Shown piece after piece: positions 1-12,927 of a stretch of DNA of 64,000 nt. Origin of the DNA: Mesodorylaimus sp. YZB2_4 (lineage: Eukaryota > Nematoda > Enoplea > Dorylaimida > Dorylaimidae); NCBI GenBank assembly GCA_030248295.1, contig JASANH010001319.1:310001-374000 (forward strand), given 5' to 3'. A program made the position numbers and the translations under genes. The first letter of the stretch is position 1. Each line of letters starts with the position of its first letter. The notes under the pieces are model-generated. The model searched no databases, was not told where the DNA came from, and saw only the letters and a list, made by a program, of their open reading frames with translations.

Positions 1-219
1 TCTGCTTGGTATCTGACTGGCGTTTTTCTTTTCGTTTTGATTCATCTAGTCTACTGTACAAATGTATATTCTTGCAAATACCACACATAAAATGCGTGTA
101 TCTGATTCCGAACCTTAATTTTAATGTTTCAGCTCGTTCTTCTACACCACTCTTGACTTTCATGACTCCGCTATACCTTCGCCATGCAACCAATTTGACA
201 TGATAAAACACGCTTTACA

Positions 220-1992
220 TTACTTCTTCACAACGACCATCAAGCCATCACCAATGGTCAATAGTTCTGCCCAGACTCTGGTGTCATTTGCGATTTTAGC
301 ATTCAAGGTATTGATGACGCCAGTAGAAGTGGTGCGATCGTTCGGGTTTGCCTGGACCACACTGCCGCCCCATAATGTCTATAATAAACTGCCTAAATTA
401 CCCAACTATCAGTGACCTGTCCATGGCATTACATTATCAATAGTGATTATGCCTTTGGGGCGCAATAAGGTCAGGCATTGCTCGTAGTAGTTGTCGTAGT
501 TGGTCTTGTCAGCATCGATGAAACAGAAGTCATATGTGCCCGATTGACCTTGACGAATCAGATCATCTGGAACGATTATAACGCTGTACAATCAGGGATA
601 AGAGGGCTCATAACAAGCTTGATAATAATGTCACTGATAACTGGCTGATACAAGCTAACAGCTGATGAGACCTGCAAAACTTGAAAGATCTAGTGTATAT
701 TCCAAGGTAAGATATCGAGAACTGATAGTGATAACATGCGGTTAGCATAAATTATGAAAGTGGTAGCGAGGTAGCAAGACGCAAGAGCAAAGTAGCCAAG
801 GCCTGCAAAAGAATGCCTAAGCGGCAATAGAAACCTGCATTGCTATCCCGACCCCTACTGCTAAGGTGAGCCATCATCTTACCCATAGTTTCCTTCGCCG
901 GTCTGATTCTAATGTCCATTTTATTCAGTACACCAGCCTGAAAAATTACCGAAATCGATTTTTAGATGTGATCAGATAGTCGGCCACTTACAGCCTGCGC
1001 ATATCGCTTCCCAATCTGATTCCAATAGGAATCAGTTACGTCCATTCCAACCACTGTGCCATCGTTAGATACAGCCAGGGCCGATCCAATGCCACTGAAT
1101 CCAGCAAACAGACCTGCAAGAAATGGTGCAACCAATCTGGAAAAAAGAAATCTCTGGAAACTTGATAGAGAAAAGCAAGGTTCACGATTGCTGCCCCTGA
1201 TCAAGAGTCCATGTAGTACATAAATGTCGGAGGTCAAAATTTTGAATTTCTCCTCGCTATATTGACACTTTCACAGTCTCTGCGCTCGAACAATAAAGAC
1301 ATGCATGCATACTGTGCAAGTCTTAAACCGATAAGACGAACACTTCTACTGAATCAAAGCGAGTGTTTAGACAATATATCTGCGGCTGAAACATCAACCC
1401 TGAAACGGTTGAGGCTTCCTAGCCACGGAAGCATCCTTCCCCGCTCGCCACGGCCCGCACAACTGTGGGGTCACGATTGCAAATTTCGATTTCTAAGATT
1501 CTTTCTCCCAACGACGACTGAAAATAGGAAAGTGATAGTAGTAGTGGCCATCATACCAACATCCAAGGCCTTCCGACCGCCAATGGCTCGAATGAGTAGC
1601 ATATTCAGACTGACCACTTCCGGCGCACCTGTCATACCACCGCCAGGCAATCTAATTGATTCCTACAAATCGTATCAGCGCGCAGAATGACAGAAAATCA
1701 GTGTTTCGGAGACATGTAAGCCAAGACCAAAAAGCCGAAAAATAAAGTTTCCTTGCACTTACTTCCAGCACACGTTCATGTTCAGGTGACAATTGAGTAC
1801 TGTGAGTCCAAGCGTAACGAGTTACTGGATTGGTCGAATAGTAACTTTTCCCAACACTCCATCCTGAAAAACCAAGCTTTTTGCCAGAGTTTACATATAC
1901 TGTACATAGTTGTATAGTGCAGCAGCTCTCCCACCGTTTTGAGCAATAGAAACTTTTGTCACTTGATAAATTATAAATAAGGCAAATATCAT
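220..1992 (-). CDS. SAM-dependent O-methyltransferase (catechol/caffeoyl-CoA type, COMTD1-like)
   Basis: Seven exons on the minus strand: 1935-1992, 1763-1863, 1557-1662, 992-1113, 883-937, 433-566 and 220-378. Phase closes throughout and gives 244 residues, the usual size for this family. Seen: a hydrophobic N-terminus starting MIFALFIIY (signal or anchor); [11 protein letters not shown] near residues 35-45, the family's start motif; the SAM-binding glycine motif [12 protein letters not shown] at about 85-96; the acidic MDVTD loop; FIDADK with D165/D167 for metal and SAM; and IDN at 190-192, completing the metal site. The C-terminus [10 protein letters not shown] is typical. Known of the family: Mg2+-dependent methyl transfer to catechol or phenolic hydroxyls. 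Exons 2-7 are firm. Exon 1 is inferred from phase and a GTGGGA donor, so the true start could differ. The substrate cannot be told from sequence. Confidence 0.88.
1383..1490 (+). repeat. Dispersed repeat headed by GGCTGAAACATCAACC hairpin, copy 1
   Basis: The stretch starts with the GGCTGAAACATCAACC motif, followed by a short loop and GGTTGA, so the head can fold as a small hairpin. About 100 bp resemble the copy at 49071, including the later CTCGCCA-GGCC segment. It lies in the intron between 992-1113 and 1557-1662 of the O-methyltransferase. Related heads sit at 42508 (reverse), 43129 and 49071. Family unknown. Confidence 0.55.
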
Positions 1993-4900
1993 ATTGCAAA
2001 ATTTGGCGAAAAAATATATTGTACGTCGCAAACCAGGCACTACTTCAGGCACTGACCGCGCAGTTCAAAACTGACGTAACTATATACAAAACCCAGACCC
2101 ACTCAAATGTCAAATTTTGCCCGCACAGACCGGACTGCACCGAACAATAACTATCCTGTAGCATCGGCACCTCGCTGGCACTCACAACAACGCCCACATA
2201 CACGAAACAGAAAACCAGTTATTTCTACAGGGTCTCATAACATGGAACAACACTTGACAGAGAATTTTTTGCGAAGAAAATCCTTTATTCCCCATGTTTA
2301 GACTCGGATTTTGAAGTGCCAATGGCAACAGCGATTAAATGTTTGAGAAATCTGGTTTGCACAGCATAGGTTTCTTTTGTAAATTAACAAAATTCTCACG
2401 GGTTTTGTCCCCAGTTGCTTGCACAGTATGAAGAGAGACATAAGCGATTTGCCAAAATTCACTGCTGGATATTGTTGAGGAATGATTGTGCACAAGGAGA
2501 CAAGATCGCATTTGGCGGCCACGCAGGGTGAAATTCACCAGCAAAGCCGTCAGTTATTGTACATAGTAACCAAAGTCCGACTCCATCACAGCATTTGTTC
2601 ATGTTGGTGCACTGCGCACTGATGTTTGCCACTCGTCTTACTTTACACTAGCTGGGTGTCTGCAGCGCAAGACTTCACACTACTGTACGACTGCCACTCT
2701 GTCTCCTCTGCTGCAGTCGCAGTCACATTCTCTTCTGCCTGCGTGCGTCGTGTTTTTTTAAATGGCGTTATAATTTTAGTAAGGTCAACCAAAGATCAAA
2801 TTTTTCGATGCACTGAACCTTACTGTTTGCGTCAAAGTCTTCTACTTTATTTATGCGAGAAGTTTTATTCTGTCAATTAAAATGATAGCATGCAAATCCA
2901 TGATTCGATCCTTTTCCATTCTGTTGCGCGATACATTCGACGCACGTCATTGTGTTTTTGGATAGGAAAGGAAAGGCATCGAGTGAATCGATGCTAATAG
3001 AATAATAAGCTCTCCTATTTGACTATCTCGCTTGCTTGGTTACACCCCTGGTAATCCACCAAGCGAAAAGAGTTTGCCAGACGTGTCTACGTTCAATAAA
3101 TTACGTAGACCTGGTTCCTTCCGCTTCGCTGGCAGGTCAGAAGGTGAACGATGCGGCTGCTTTACTCTGCCAACTTTGGGGCTGCTATGAAAGGTCAGAG
3201 ACAGAGAGGCAGAGTTAGCAGATTTTATCTGCGTAGGACGAGGGGAGGGGGCGTATACCGATTGAGATCGTTGTCACGAGAAAGTCTACCCGCGATGATG
3301 ACCTCGGCCTTTATAGCTATAACCTACCTACCTGCCACAAAGTGGTTTTTCATATATATTAGATTCATGTGCAGCCTTCTTTCCTGTATGTGCACATTGG
3401 CTCCCAAGTTTTAGCACCATGCATATAGAAGGTTTCCCTGAAAATAATCCCTTTGCTGTTTTTGGCAGCCCATGCAACTGACCTCACGAGGCTGTTTCTA
3501 CAGTTATAACCTACAGCCTATAGTCCATATTGTAGACAGTACAACTACTGGCTAGGGTAGCTGCATACTCGTGGTGTTGGTGTCAAACTTATCTGTCAAG
3601 CGATGAGGCGGTACCATATACTCGTCTATTAGGTTTCCTTGAAGTCAAATCTGAAAGACTTTTTACACGTTTGTTACAATTTTTTAGAGGGTGCTTGTTT
3701 CTCGATACCTTTCTGCGTGGTTTTTATAGATCGTAAAAGTATACTTATCTGCATAAGGGACTTTTTTGATATTATGAGAAATATAGGCCCCACATTTATA
3801 AATTTGTATTGTAACATCCTCCCGACGTTTGATGTCGCCAATGTAGTATGGTCGCATACCCTCTGGCCAACTCAGCAAGTGAGTCTGTACCAAAACGATG
3901 ATTGACAAAATAATCATCCTTACAATATAAAATATTGATTCCTCGTACTACATTTGGCCGGACTGTGTTGGTCTGATCAATAATCTTCCTTATTCCGACT
4001 CCTCTCAGCCTAGGTCCACACCCAGCGACTTAGTTAGCCAGACCAGAGAAACAAGAGGACATTACAATCGATGTGTCTATTCCCTATGAAAATGATGAAT
4101 GTCGAGCACGTTGGTTTTTTTGAGGCCAGATTTTTTTCCTGGGAACGCTCAATTGTTGTGTGAAAAATGCTGTACGGTACACTACTCATGGCTACATGAT
4201 ACGAATGGGCCCAAAGCACTGGCCACCTAAGGCCAAGAGGACTATTGAATTTCTTGCATTCGTTCTCGTCTAGCAACTGGATTGGTGAGCACACATCCGC
4301 TCATATGCGACGCCATTCCATATAAGGTGTGCCATGTATAATGAAAGGAAAACGAACGATGATGGAACGAATTCGCACGGGATTCCTTGTTACAAACCTA
4401 CGTCATACCACTGCTACGAGAATATTCATTTAGAAAACTCTAGGTATCTAACTATTTAGTACCCCCTGTGTGGAATAGCTAACTCCTCGTTGTCCGAGCT
4501 TGACTATAACAAAAGGAGGAGAATATGATCCTTGCTATAGGATTTGAGCCTACCATAAGAACCCATGTATAGGTTCATTTTCATGAAAAACAAGAGCTCT
4601 ATACATTTTTCGCTGCACGATTTCGTCGAAGGGGTCTTCTTGTCCTTTTTTCATCTGTTTCCTTTCATCTCGCTTCTCACGTCCGCCTTGAAATGAATCT
4701 TTGACTGGCCTCAACTGGGTTAGTTAGCTGGCTGGCTACGAGTGGCCGAGTCATGCTCACTGCTTTCCATCCTATCATCCCTTCAATAAGTCAAGTAGGG
4801 AGGGGAATGTTGCGCATCGATGGGTCGAGAGCGAAGCGGTGAACCGAACCAAGAAACAGTGCTTCCTCCATTCGAGATTGAACGAGCGTGTCGCTAACCG

Positions 4901-5804
4901 AAATTCTCGCTTGGGAAGGAAAGTGATCAGTTTTCGAATGTGCTGAATTCGTTTCATGGCCCTCGCCTCATTTCCTCGGCCGTCAGTGGGAAGTAAGAGC
5001 GAGTTGAAAGGGTGGCTCTGTCCCAACATCTGTATGTACTTATACTGCTAGCTTGTGCTTTATTATGCCAGGTATGTGAGGTGAATCAATGGAAGGTACA
5101 AGTTACGACGAATCTGCCTAAACAAAGTCCAAATATATAACCATCCCCCGCGCCCCCTTTAAGCAAACACTTGCCTGTGCACAGTTTTATCTGAGGTATT
5201 TTTTAAGTCCAAGACCGTGGCGCAACTTTGAAGCAAAATTGTGCATTACTGCTTGTGAGAATATACAGTAGCGTATTGACCCCATATTGAGTTCTTCATG
5301 TCTGCTCTTGCTTGCATGCCTTTTCATTTGCAGCGCAAAGCCTATTTTTATTGGCTTTTTGTTTTACTGTTAGGCGTGCGATTCACATTTGTGTTGCTTC
5401 TAGGGAGCAATCAGTCTTGTCTAAAGCTCGAAATCTGTCATGATTTTGACAACATTCCAGGCACGTGCCTAGGGTAACCCAAGTCCAACAGAAAAGCGTA
5501 AAAAAGTATGCATTACCCAACAACTATGGTAGCCAAATTGCTGGCTTTCCGAGCGGTGACAAAAGTGGTTGAGCGGGCAAAAAAATGGTTATTCTGAATC
5601 CTAACATTATGGCACCTTGGTCCCGATCCTGAACAGCCTTAGATAGCCTTTTTCGAACCACGATTTTCCCCATTTAGCCTTTCGCTCCCTGTAAAAAGAG
5701 TTCGCGCGCAAGTTCCAATTTCTTTTTCACAAACAGTAGAACATGTACTGCAAAGTGCTTCGCCATACTGTTTGTGTCGAAGGACAATCCAAAAGTCCAC
5801 CCAA

Positions 5805-5823
5805 GGGGGGGGGGGGGGGGGGG
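5805..5823 (+). repeat. Poly-G homopolymer (19 bp)
   Basis: Uninterrupted run of 19 G. One of several long G/C runs in the window, with others at 7830-7845, 9087-9098, 45178-45191, 48002-48014 and 53793-53809. At least two of those lie inside recognisable mobile-element remnants. Confidence 0.9.
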
Positions 5824-7769
5824 TTAAAAATATTTCTGAGCGAGACAGTTTATTGAAGAACTTTCGGCCGCCATTTTCTGCTGTGGGCCTCCCATCAGAG
5901 CTGGATTGTTCTACTAGGCTAAAAGGGTTGGCCAATTCTGTATTGTACAGAATTATATGCATATCTCCAATTTATCATTCCTCCATGTCATTGTTGGAAC
6001 GAGTCAGGTCGAGATCTAAAATAACAGAGTTCGCACCGCTGGCCTCAGGATCTTGTTCTCGTAAAACAAAATTTATAAGTCCTTTTGTCCCTAAGCCCAC
6101 AAAACCACAAAAATTCGATCGATAAGGATGGTGGTTCTGCTGTGCTGTTTATACCAAGGCCTCATCGCTAGTCAGGTCGACCTCCTTCAGGTAAATCACT
6201 AACTTATTACTGATTCTAAAATTCCACCAAAACTGGCTGCACAAAAATTTTCCTGTCAAAAATTTTAAGAAAATATACTGAAAAGCTTGGCGCGATTAGC
6301 ATTTAGGTGCGTTTGCAAGCATATGCTCCTAGTGCCTCTTGTACAGGGTAGGGTGCAAGTCAGGTTTTTTTATTCTAGCATGTCATTGGACCTGATACGG
6401 TATGATGTGTCCGACCGCCCCATGCGGCTTCTTGAATGACAAATGAGCCCTGTGAGCTTCTAATCCGTCAATGACAGTCTTATTGCCAGTGGCTGCCTTG
6501 AACATCACATCGAGTTGGAAACACCGTCCTGCCATATGCGACGAATAATAGGCCCTCTCTCAGTCTAACGTGATGCTTGCCCCTCCAGATCGCTAGTCGA
6601 CATCGATTTTCTTTTGCCTGTCCCTAGTCCCAGGGGGTCATCTCATTCTGCCCTTTTGAGGCACTTCAAATTTCTTCGCCAAATCACCAATCGACCGAGC
6701 GGATCATAATTCAAATGCGGTGCGTTACCTAAATTAGCTTCCCACCTAGGTTGGAGATATGAGATATTATAGTCAAGGATTGACGAGTGTTAGAAATACG
6801 CAATTTTTCATTAATCAATGTCAGATTTCTTAAATAAGCATACGAGACCGTATTTGCTAATTACAGTAGAAATCTCTAGATTCCTTGAATTTATCTAATT
6901 TCTAATCAAAAAACATCTGAGCAGTGAGAAGTTGTGTAATAGATGATATGTGTGATGCGTTACGATAGTGGTCGATCAGAGTAGATGGCGGAATCTTCTC
7001 GAAATGCGCACTATCAAAATTAAAATTTCCGCGTTTTTCATTTTTTCTGGTTGACTAGATTTTTTTTGCGTTTTAGTTTCTGGGATCCAGTAGTTGACCA
7101 CTGACTCCGCAGTCACGAATTCAGAGCACAGTGACTGGACTCGCACATACTGCAAATTTATTATTGTAATGAAATATCAATCTTTTAAAATGACAATGCC
7201 AAAAAGTTTTTTGTTACTCTAACGATTAAAAAACTGCTTCAGCAAAACCAGGCGATCACTTACGCACCTACTTGTTCACATATACGGTACCTATACTATA
7301 TACTATACTCGTACCTACAGTATACCGCATGTACAAAAAAGTGCAGACCACCAGGTACTGTGTACTGCATGAAACCGCAACCTGGTCGGGCAACGCTGCG
7401 GAAGATGTGGACTTTTGAGGGGCTAGTGATCAGTAGTGGACGCAGGTACAGTGCTGTACTGTAGATGTGGAGGAGGTTGAAGTCTCTAGGATGTCCAGTT
7501 TTTAAGCTACCATGCGCGGCTGAGGGAGGGTTAAAAAGCAGTCCGACCTTGATAAAATTATGGAGGAGTGTTTTGGCAAGTTTAGCTCCAAGGACCCCTA
7601 GCTAGAATAGGAAAGTGCATGGCAAAATAAATGCACTTTTTAAACATGCATGACGCTACATGTTATGAAGATTGCGCCGTAAATTAAAAATGATCAAAAT
7701 TTTGTCAGTACTATAAAAGAAGTAATAACGCGACACCGCTAGTAAAGCGAAACCACAACCTTTTGGAAA

Positions 7770-8547
7770 GAACTTGCAGCACACCTGTCTAGGGAGGATT
7801 TTCTGTACGCACGGAAGAAAGTCTCTGCTCCCCCCCCCCCCCCCCACTAGATTCCCAAAATTTTAGAAAATTTGAATTTCGAATTCACGCTCTTAGGACT
7901 TTTGGGAAAGCGGCAGCTCCTATCCGATCAGATCCCGTCAGGTATATCAATATCAGCCGCATCGACCACATCGAATACCTACCGTATCACTAATTGTGAA
8001 ATACCGTGCCAGTTTAAAAAAGTTAGTTTCTAGGTTTTCTTATAACGCAGGCTTTTGGAAAGATTTTCCTTAAAGAAATTTTAATATTGATGAGACCGTA
8101 GACGCGTAAATGTAATTCTAGAAAAGTATTTCGAATAATATGAACCCTCTACGCAGAAAAGATCGGACTTCATCTCCAATGCTTCCAATTACTGCTTTTT
8201 GCTCAGGATATATATTAGTTTTTTTCGAAGCAGAGGGCTCCTATAAACTGCTTTGTTTACTGAACAGCCATCCTTATCTTGAACTACTGTGACGATCCCC
8301 AATAATCCCTGAAGGATATGATTTTGGACGAGCCAGAGGACGTAGAGGATCAAATATTTATGCTTACGATCACCACGGCGGGCAATTTTCTAACAAGCAC
8401 ATGTCGTTTGGTGCATAAAATCAAATGTCTTCAGCGTACGTTGTCTCCCCTCCCTGAGACCATAGCACGTCGTTGACAGATACGTCCCTTTTTTGGAAAA
8501 CATTTGAAACTCTATCTGGCCAGGAGGATTTTCTATAAACACGGAAG
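7770..8547 (+). repeat. Pair of diverged direct repeats of about 60 bp
   Basis: The segments at about 7770-7830 and 8490-8547 share an ordered series of blocks: CCTTTT..GGAAA, then GGAGGATTTTCT, then CACGGAAG. They look like two old copies of one short interspersed sequence; no ends could be defined. Confidence 0.45.
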
Positions 8548-10907
8548 CACAACGTTTTAATAGCAAAGTACAAGGAAATACATAAATGTTGAAACGAAAT
8601 GGCTTATTCGCGGTTGCCATATGCCACGCTATTTCTCTCCTGAGGCAATGATCTCATTCTTTTAAAAACAACTCTAGGCCCTTTCGTTTTGTATTTGTTT
8701 TTTTCTTTCTGGATATGGAAAGATATGAGAAAGTACTCATTAAAATAAGCTCATGAGCGTGCCCGTACATTATTTTTGAGCCTTCTAGGTTTTATCAGAC
8801 TCTGGAATCTATTTTATTAATTTCGAGTGAGTGTGGATTCTTGAATCGTGGATACCTGCTTCAAGCTCGGGCATATTCCTCGAAGCCTGGCCCATGCGGA
8901 CATTGTGCGTGCCAACGTTTCGTGACCATTGGCATGGGCCTCTTGGATGCTTATTATGAGTTAGATAAGGGTCTGGGGACTGGAAGGTGGCTAGGATCGT
9001 GTGTATTCGAGTAGGCGTGTGAGAGCAGGACTGGTCATTGGATAAAAACAAAAAGGTCGTGGCGTGTAGAATCGGCATCGATTTTGCCCCCCCCCCCCTA
9101 CTGCTCATATCTAGAGTAGAAAGAGAGCTCATAAGAAAATCCTCTTTTTAAGCATTCTTACGCACTTACGAGTCCATCATCGGGCTGCCAGTCAGGCAGC
9201 CACGCGTATCCAGTCACCAGTCAGGGACTACATGGACCTCTTATATTAGCACTAGCTAATAACCTAGACACAGGTCCACCCCCTCCCGTTGACAATACAG
9301 ATGACCGGCGTGGCGGCGTATGATGAGACGAGCCAGAGCGTAATCATTCCATCCAATGCTCATTACACAGCTCGTCGCCAAACCCCATAGTCCCCGAGTC
9401 TAAGCAAGATCCGGAGGGGCCTTACACTGTCCTTCATTACAAATCAGCTCGAATGACGCAAGAAATTTTGTACCAATGAATAATAAGAAAAAAATGTGAT
9501 TTTAGAATACGATCCGCGTCTGAAATCGCATCCCAGTACGCACCCATGCTTCCCTCCGTGTACGGACGTACTTGTCACATTCGGGCTCTGTGTGATTTTC
9601 TCCCGCTTCTCCCATCCCCCTCCCCAAAGTGGGCATGTTTTTCTCGCAGCTGACCCTTTTATGTTGCCTCGACACTTTGGTTCAGGCTCGTTTCGACTCA
9701 TTTTTTCGTTTCTTTGTTGATGAATTGTGCTTTGTAAAAAGTAGCTCACGCCTTCTTCCACACATCCATTTATGGCTTTGGCGCGTGCACCTTTGTCCAA
9801 ATAAGATTGAAAATGTTAGCCGCCAAGCTAACATTCATGGGCTATTTTTTAGCGGTCATTCGGCTAGACTGCTGAATCGAGCTGGTCAATTCCGAACTGC
9901 GCCAGTCAGGGTTTTCCTAATGGCCTACTAAGTAATAGGAGTGCCGTGAGATTGAATCTTCCATCCATTAGTATGCCGTAATGCCAAATTTTTTTAGTTG
10001 GCTATTGATCTGGTGACTTTGATAGGATTCTTTTTTGGTTTTAGATTTCTTTTGCGTCTAGTCACAGGATCAGTCTAGAAAAGAGAAGTGATTTTTCGAG
10101 TAACTGATACTGCTGATCAGACACTCGTGACTCCTGCTCTATTCTATCATATTCGCACGACATGTGATGGGCACTTCGCGAATCTCGAAGCCGAATTTGA
10201 TATCAGGAAAAGTGCCTAAATGTTGGGCTGCATGAATCTATTTTGAGGGTAGTTTGTCCTGTCTATGGTCAGATGTCCCGGATGAGCCATTATTATTTGA
10301 CCACATGGCCAGGAGCAGCTGAAACTTTTCAGAATGCATTTTCTAGTTATATTTTAGTACTGCTCGTGTTAGCGAAACTTCGAGGCTACTTTTCTCATAA
10401 ACCTCTAATAAACCTTTTCTTTTGGCGCTTAACGACTTTACGCTGGCTTTGAAAGACAGTTTCTTTTCACTGATCGTGAGTGTCTTTATTTTACCTGCAC
10501 ACCCAGTTTTCTCCACGATGGAGATGTTTCGAGCTCTTCAAAAGGACTGTTCATAATTCTTTCTCATCCTGTCTAATCAACCCACGCAAATCATTAAAAA
10601 TGCATAACTTTTCAAACCTGTCAATATAAATGATAAAAAATTCAACAGGGAACACTTGTTCCCTAGAATGGCACGAAAATGTGTGGAAAGTGCGAGAATT
10701 TTTTAAAATTAATCAAGAGTTTTTGATCACTATATCATTTGTTCATGGAATCATGTTCATGCTCTACTACCACCAAACGCAAGTATGGGCACTCAATCAA
10801 TCACTACCTAGTTATACCTAAACATTCTTTTTCCACCCTGCGCCTTGATACGCGCGCCAACCAGGAGGATATATTTCAGATAACCTAATTCCGACTCGAT
10901 TTGCATC

Positions 10908-12344
10908 ATGTCTAATTCATTATCATCCAGCAGCTTTTCCCCTGGTTTGGACCCGATATACGACTGTCGTTACCCATCGGCCTCTGTCTATCATCAACTA
11001 TGGCGTAATTACAGCGGGACAATATTCAATGGTAGTGCCCAGCATTATGATGCATACATTTGCCATTTTGCTTCTTATCAGTACTTGAAAAAAGTTAGTC
11101 AGCCGATCGAAAGACAATTGGTCATTTTATTCAGCACATTCGGCTTTTTGGGTGGTCTCTTGACAATACTGACTTTAAGTCAACAGCGTTTTCGAGTCCT
11201 TGATTTTCAGTTGTATCGAGTGATAGGCTATTTAGAAATGTTGCAAATGGCCGATTTAGCTATCATGGATCTCTTGACATACATGAATTGTAATTCCAAT
11301 TACGCGTGCACATTCGTTTGGGCCCATATTGGGTTCGTGATTATGAACATATGCGCCGATGCTATCGATTTATTAGTATTATTTTTATGTATCGAGCGTA
11401 CTGTAGCTTGTTTATTACCTCATTATTTCCAACGTTTGCACACGAGGAAATGCTATTTATGGGCGATTGTATGCTCGATCGTGATACCATCATTTTTCAG
11501 TTCATTTCAAGCATTCGAATTAAGAGTCGTCTACGACGAAGATCTAAAACGATATCACGATGAACCGAGCGATTTCGCCCAGTCTGAATTTTACATACAA
11601 ATGACGCATATCAATACGGCACGTTTTTATATCATGGCCATTTTGATAATGACAACAACTTCATTCAGTATTTGGGGTTTCTACGCGGTGGCGCGTCGTC
11701 GACGTAATCTCAGTCGCGATTATGGCGCCAGTCCAGGGGCCAGACCAGGCTTACCCACCTCATCATCGAATCTAGCCGCAGCTACGGCAACAACAACCAC
11801 GCTATTAGCCGCGACCAATAATTCGTCCTATCGATTAGGGGAAACATCGACGTCGATGTCCGAACCACGGCCAGCACTGAGGCCGAGCTCGAACAACAAC
11901 AGCAATTCATCTGGTCAACGAACGGGCGCCACGAGTAGTCGTCGTGTGAAGAAACGTGAAATGGAATTATGTTGCCTTCAGCTTTGCCTGGCCGTACCAA
12001 TTATAATTAATCAGATATTATACGCTACTGGATTAAATATGAATTATGGATTCATTATCGGAGAAACAGCGTTCAGAAAAAATTTAACTTACGAAAAGGC
12101 TGAAAGAGAAATTGAGAATGTAGTTGATTTCTATTATTTACGTATGGCCACTAACTTGACCAACGTTTTAGCGCACGCTTTGCATTTTTATTTATATTTA
12201 CTTTTCAGCGTTCAAGTCAGACATGGTTTTCGAATGTTAATAAGGAAATGCCGCGCTAAGTTACAATCTAATCACGGAGCGAATGGATCGGCGGATAATC
12301 ACATGACAGTTATGTCCATGGCTAATGAGATCTCGTTAGCATAA
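10908..12344 (+). CDS. Orphan class-A (rhodopsin-like) G-protein-coupled receptor, intronless
   Basis: Single exon, 478 residues. Start chosen at the first ATG of the long frame. Seen: a 65-residue extracellular N-terminus with N-glycosylation sites at N34 and N41; seven hydrophobic segments, with TM1 about 70-90, TM3 about 140-162 ending in C-I-E-R-T (ERT in place of DRY), and TM5 about 239-260; a Ser/Thr/Asn-rich third loop of about 90 residues; a basic RRVKKRE run before TM6; and HALHFYLY at 423-430 where NPxxY normally lies. The cytoplasmic tail is short. An AATAAA at 12440 suggests the 3' end. The ERT and the F-x-x-Y ending resemble FMRFamide-type and other invertebrate peptide receptors, but the ligand cannot be assigned. 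The absence of introns, unlike most neighbours, suggests retrotransposition or lineage-specific expansion (inference). Confidence 0.85.
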   Translation: MSNSLSSSSFSPGLDPIYDCRYPSASVYHQLWRNYSGTIFNGSAQHYDAYICHFASYQYLKKVSQPIERQLVILFSTFGFLGGLLTILTLSQQRFRVLDFQLYRVIGYLEMLQMADLAIMDLLTYMNCNSNYACTFVWAHIGFVIMNICADAIDLLVLFLCIERTVACLLPHYFQRLHTRKCYLWAIVCSIVIPSFFSSFQAFELRVVYDEDLKRYHDEPSDFAQSEFYIQMTHINTARFYIMAILIMTTTSFSIWGFYAVARRRRNLSRDYGASPGARPGLPTSSSNLAAATATTTTLLAATNNSSYRLGETSTSMSEPRPALRPSSNNNSNSSGQRTGATSSRRVKKREMELCCLQLCLAVPIIINQILYATGLNMNYGFIIGETAFRKNLTYEKAEREIENVVDFYYLRMATNLTNVLAHALHFYLYLLFSVQVRHGFRMLIRKCRAKLQSNHGANGSADNHMTVMSMANEISLA

Positions 12345-12927
12345 AAATATGACTCGATTTACTGATATTTGGTGGATGACGCGAGCTTATGTTGTTTGTA
12401 ATGTGGTCTTAGTGGTTGCTGACACTAGCTTATATGTCTAATAAACATGCTGATCGTAGTCAGTGGGCTAATGCCCTGTACATACATCATATGCTCCTGC
12501 GTATGCGCACAGTATATTTTGGGTATGGCGCAGAGACGAGATACAGCATATAATATAACATGTCTACAGGGTATATAACTGTTCCTAGGTGCTTTTATGT
12601 CGGGCTATCTTCCTCGGCATAAGGATATATGACGAGGTAATTACTTTTTCAGGGGCTGTTTTTCCATGATGAAGAAGGGCCAAACAATGTTGAAGTTCAC
12701 GTCATAGATATGTACAGTTATTTGTTGGCTAAATGCTAGGATATTTATAAAGGCACGGCTTGGGAATCATGGGTTTTTACAACAACAAAGTGTCTAAAAC
12801 CAGGTACACTTTGTAATAAGCATGCTTATTACCATGAATTCTAGCCGACGTTTTGCAGTCAAACCTATCAATCGATTTTATTGACTTTAAAAGGCGATGA
12901 ACCACCTTACCACGAGACAGCATCTGT
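12345..12927. other. Intergenic space between convergent genes
   Basis: Holds the 3' ends of the orphan GPCR (AATAAA at 12440-12445) and, on the other strand, of the SDR gene. No further gene or repeat is recognised. Confidence 0.6.

Larger units (their letters stand above)
1993..10907. other. Long gene-poor intergenic region
   Basis: Nearly 9 kb with no exon chain, family motif or codon pattern that I can support on either strand. Open frames here are under about 120 codons, low in information, and mutually overlapping. Visible content: a 19-G run at 5805-5823, C runs at 7830-7845 and 9087-9098, and a diverged 60-bp direct repeat (about 7770-7830 and 8490-8547) sharing GGAGGATTTTCT and CACGGAAG. 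It separates the O-methyltransferase start from the orphan GPCR and may hold regulatory DNA or decayed repeats. Confidence 0.6.
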
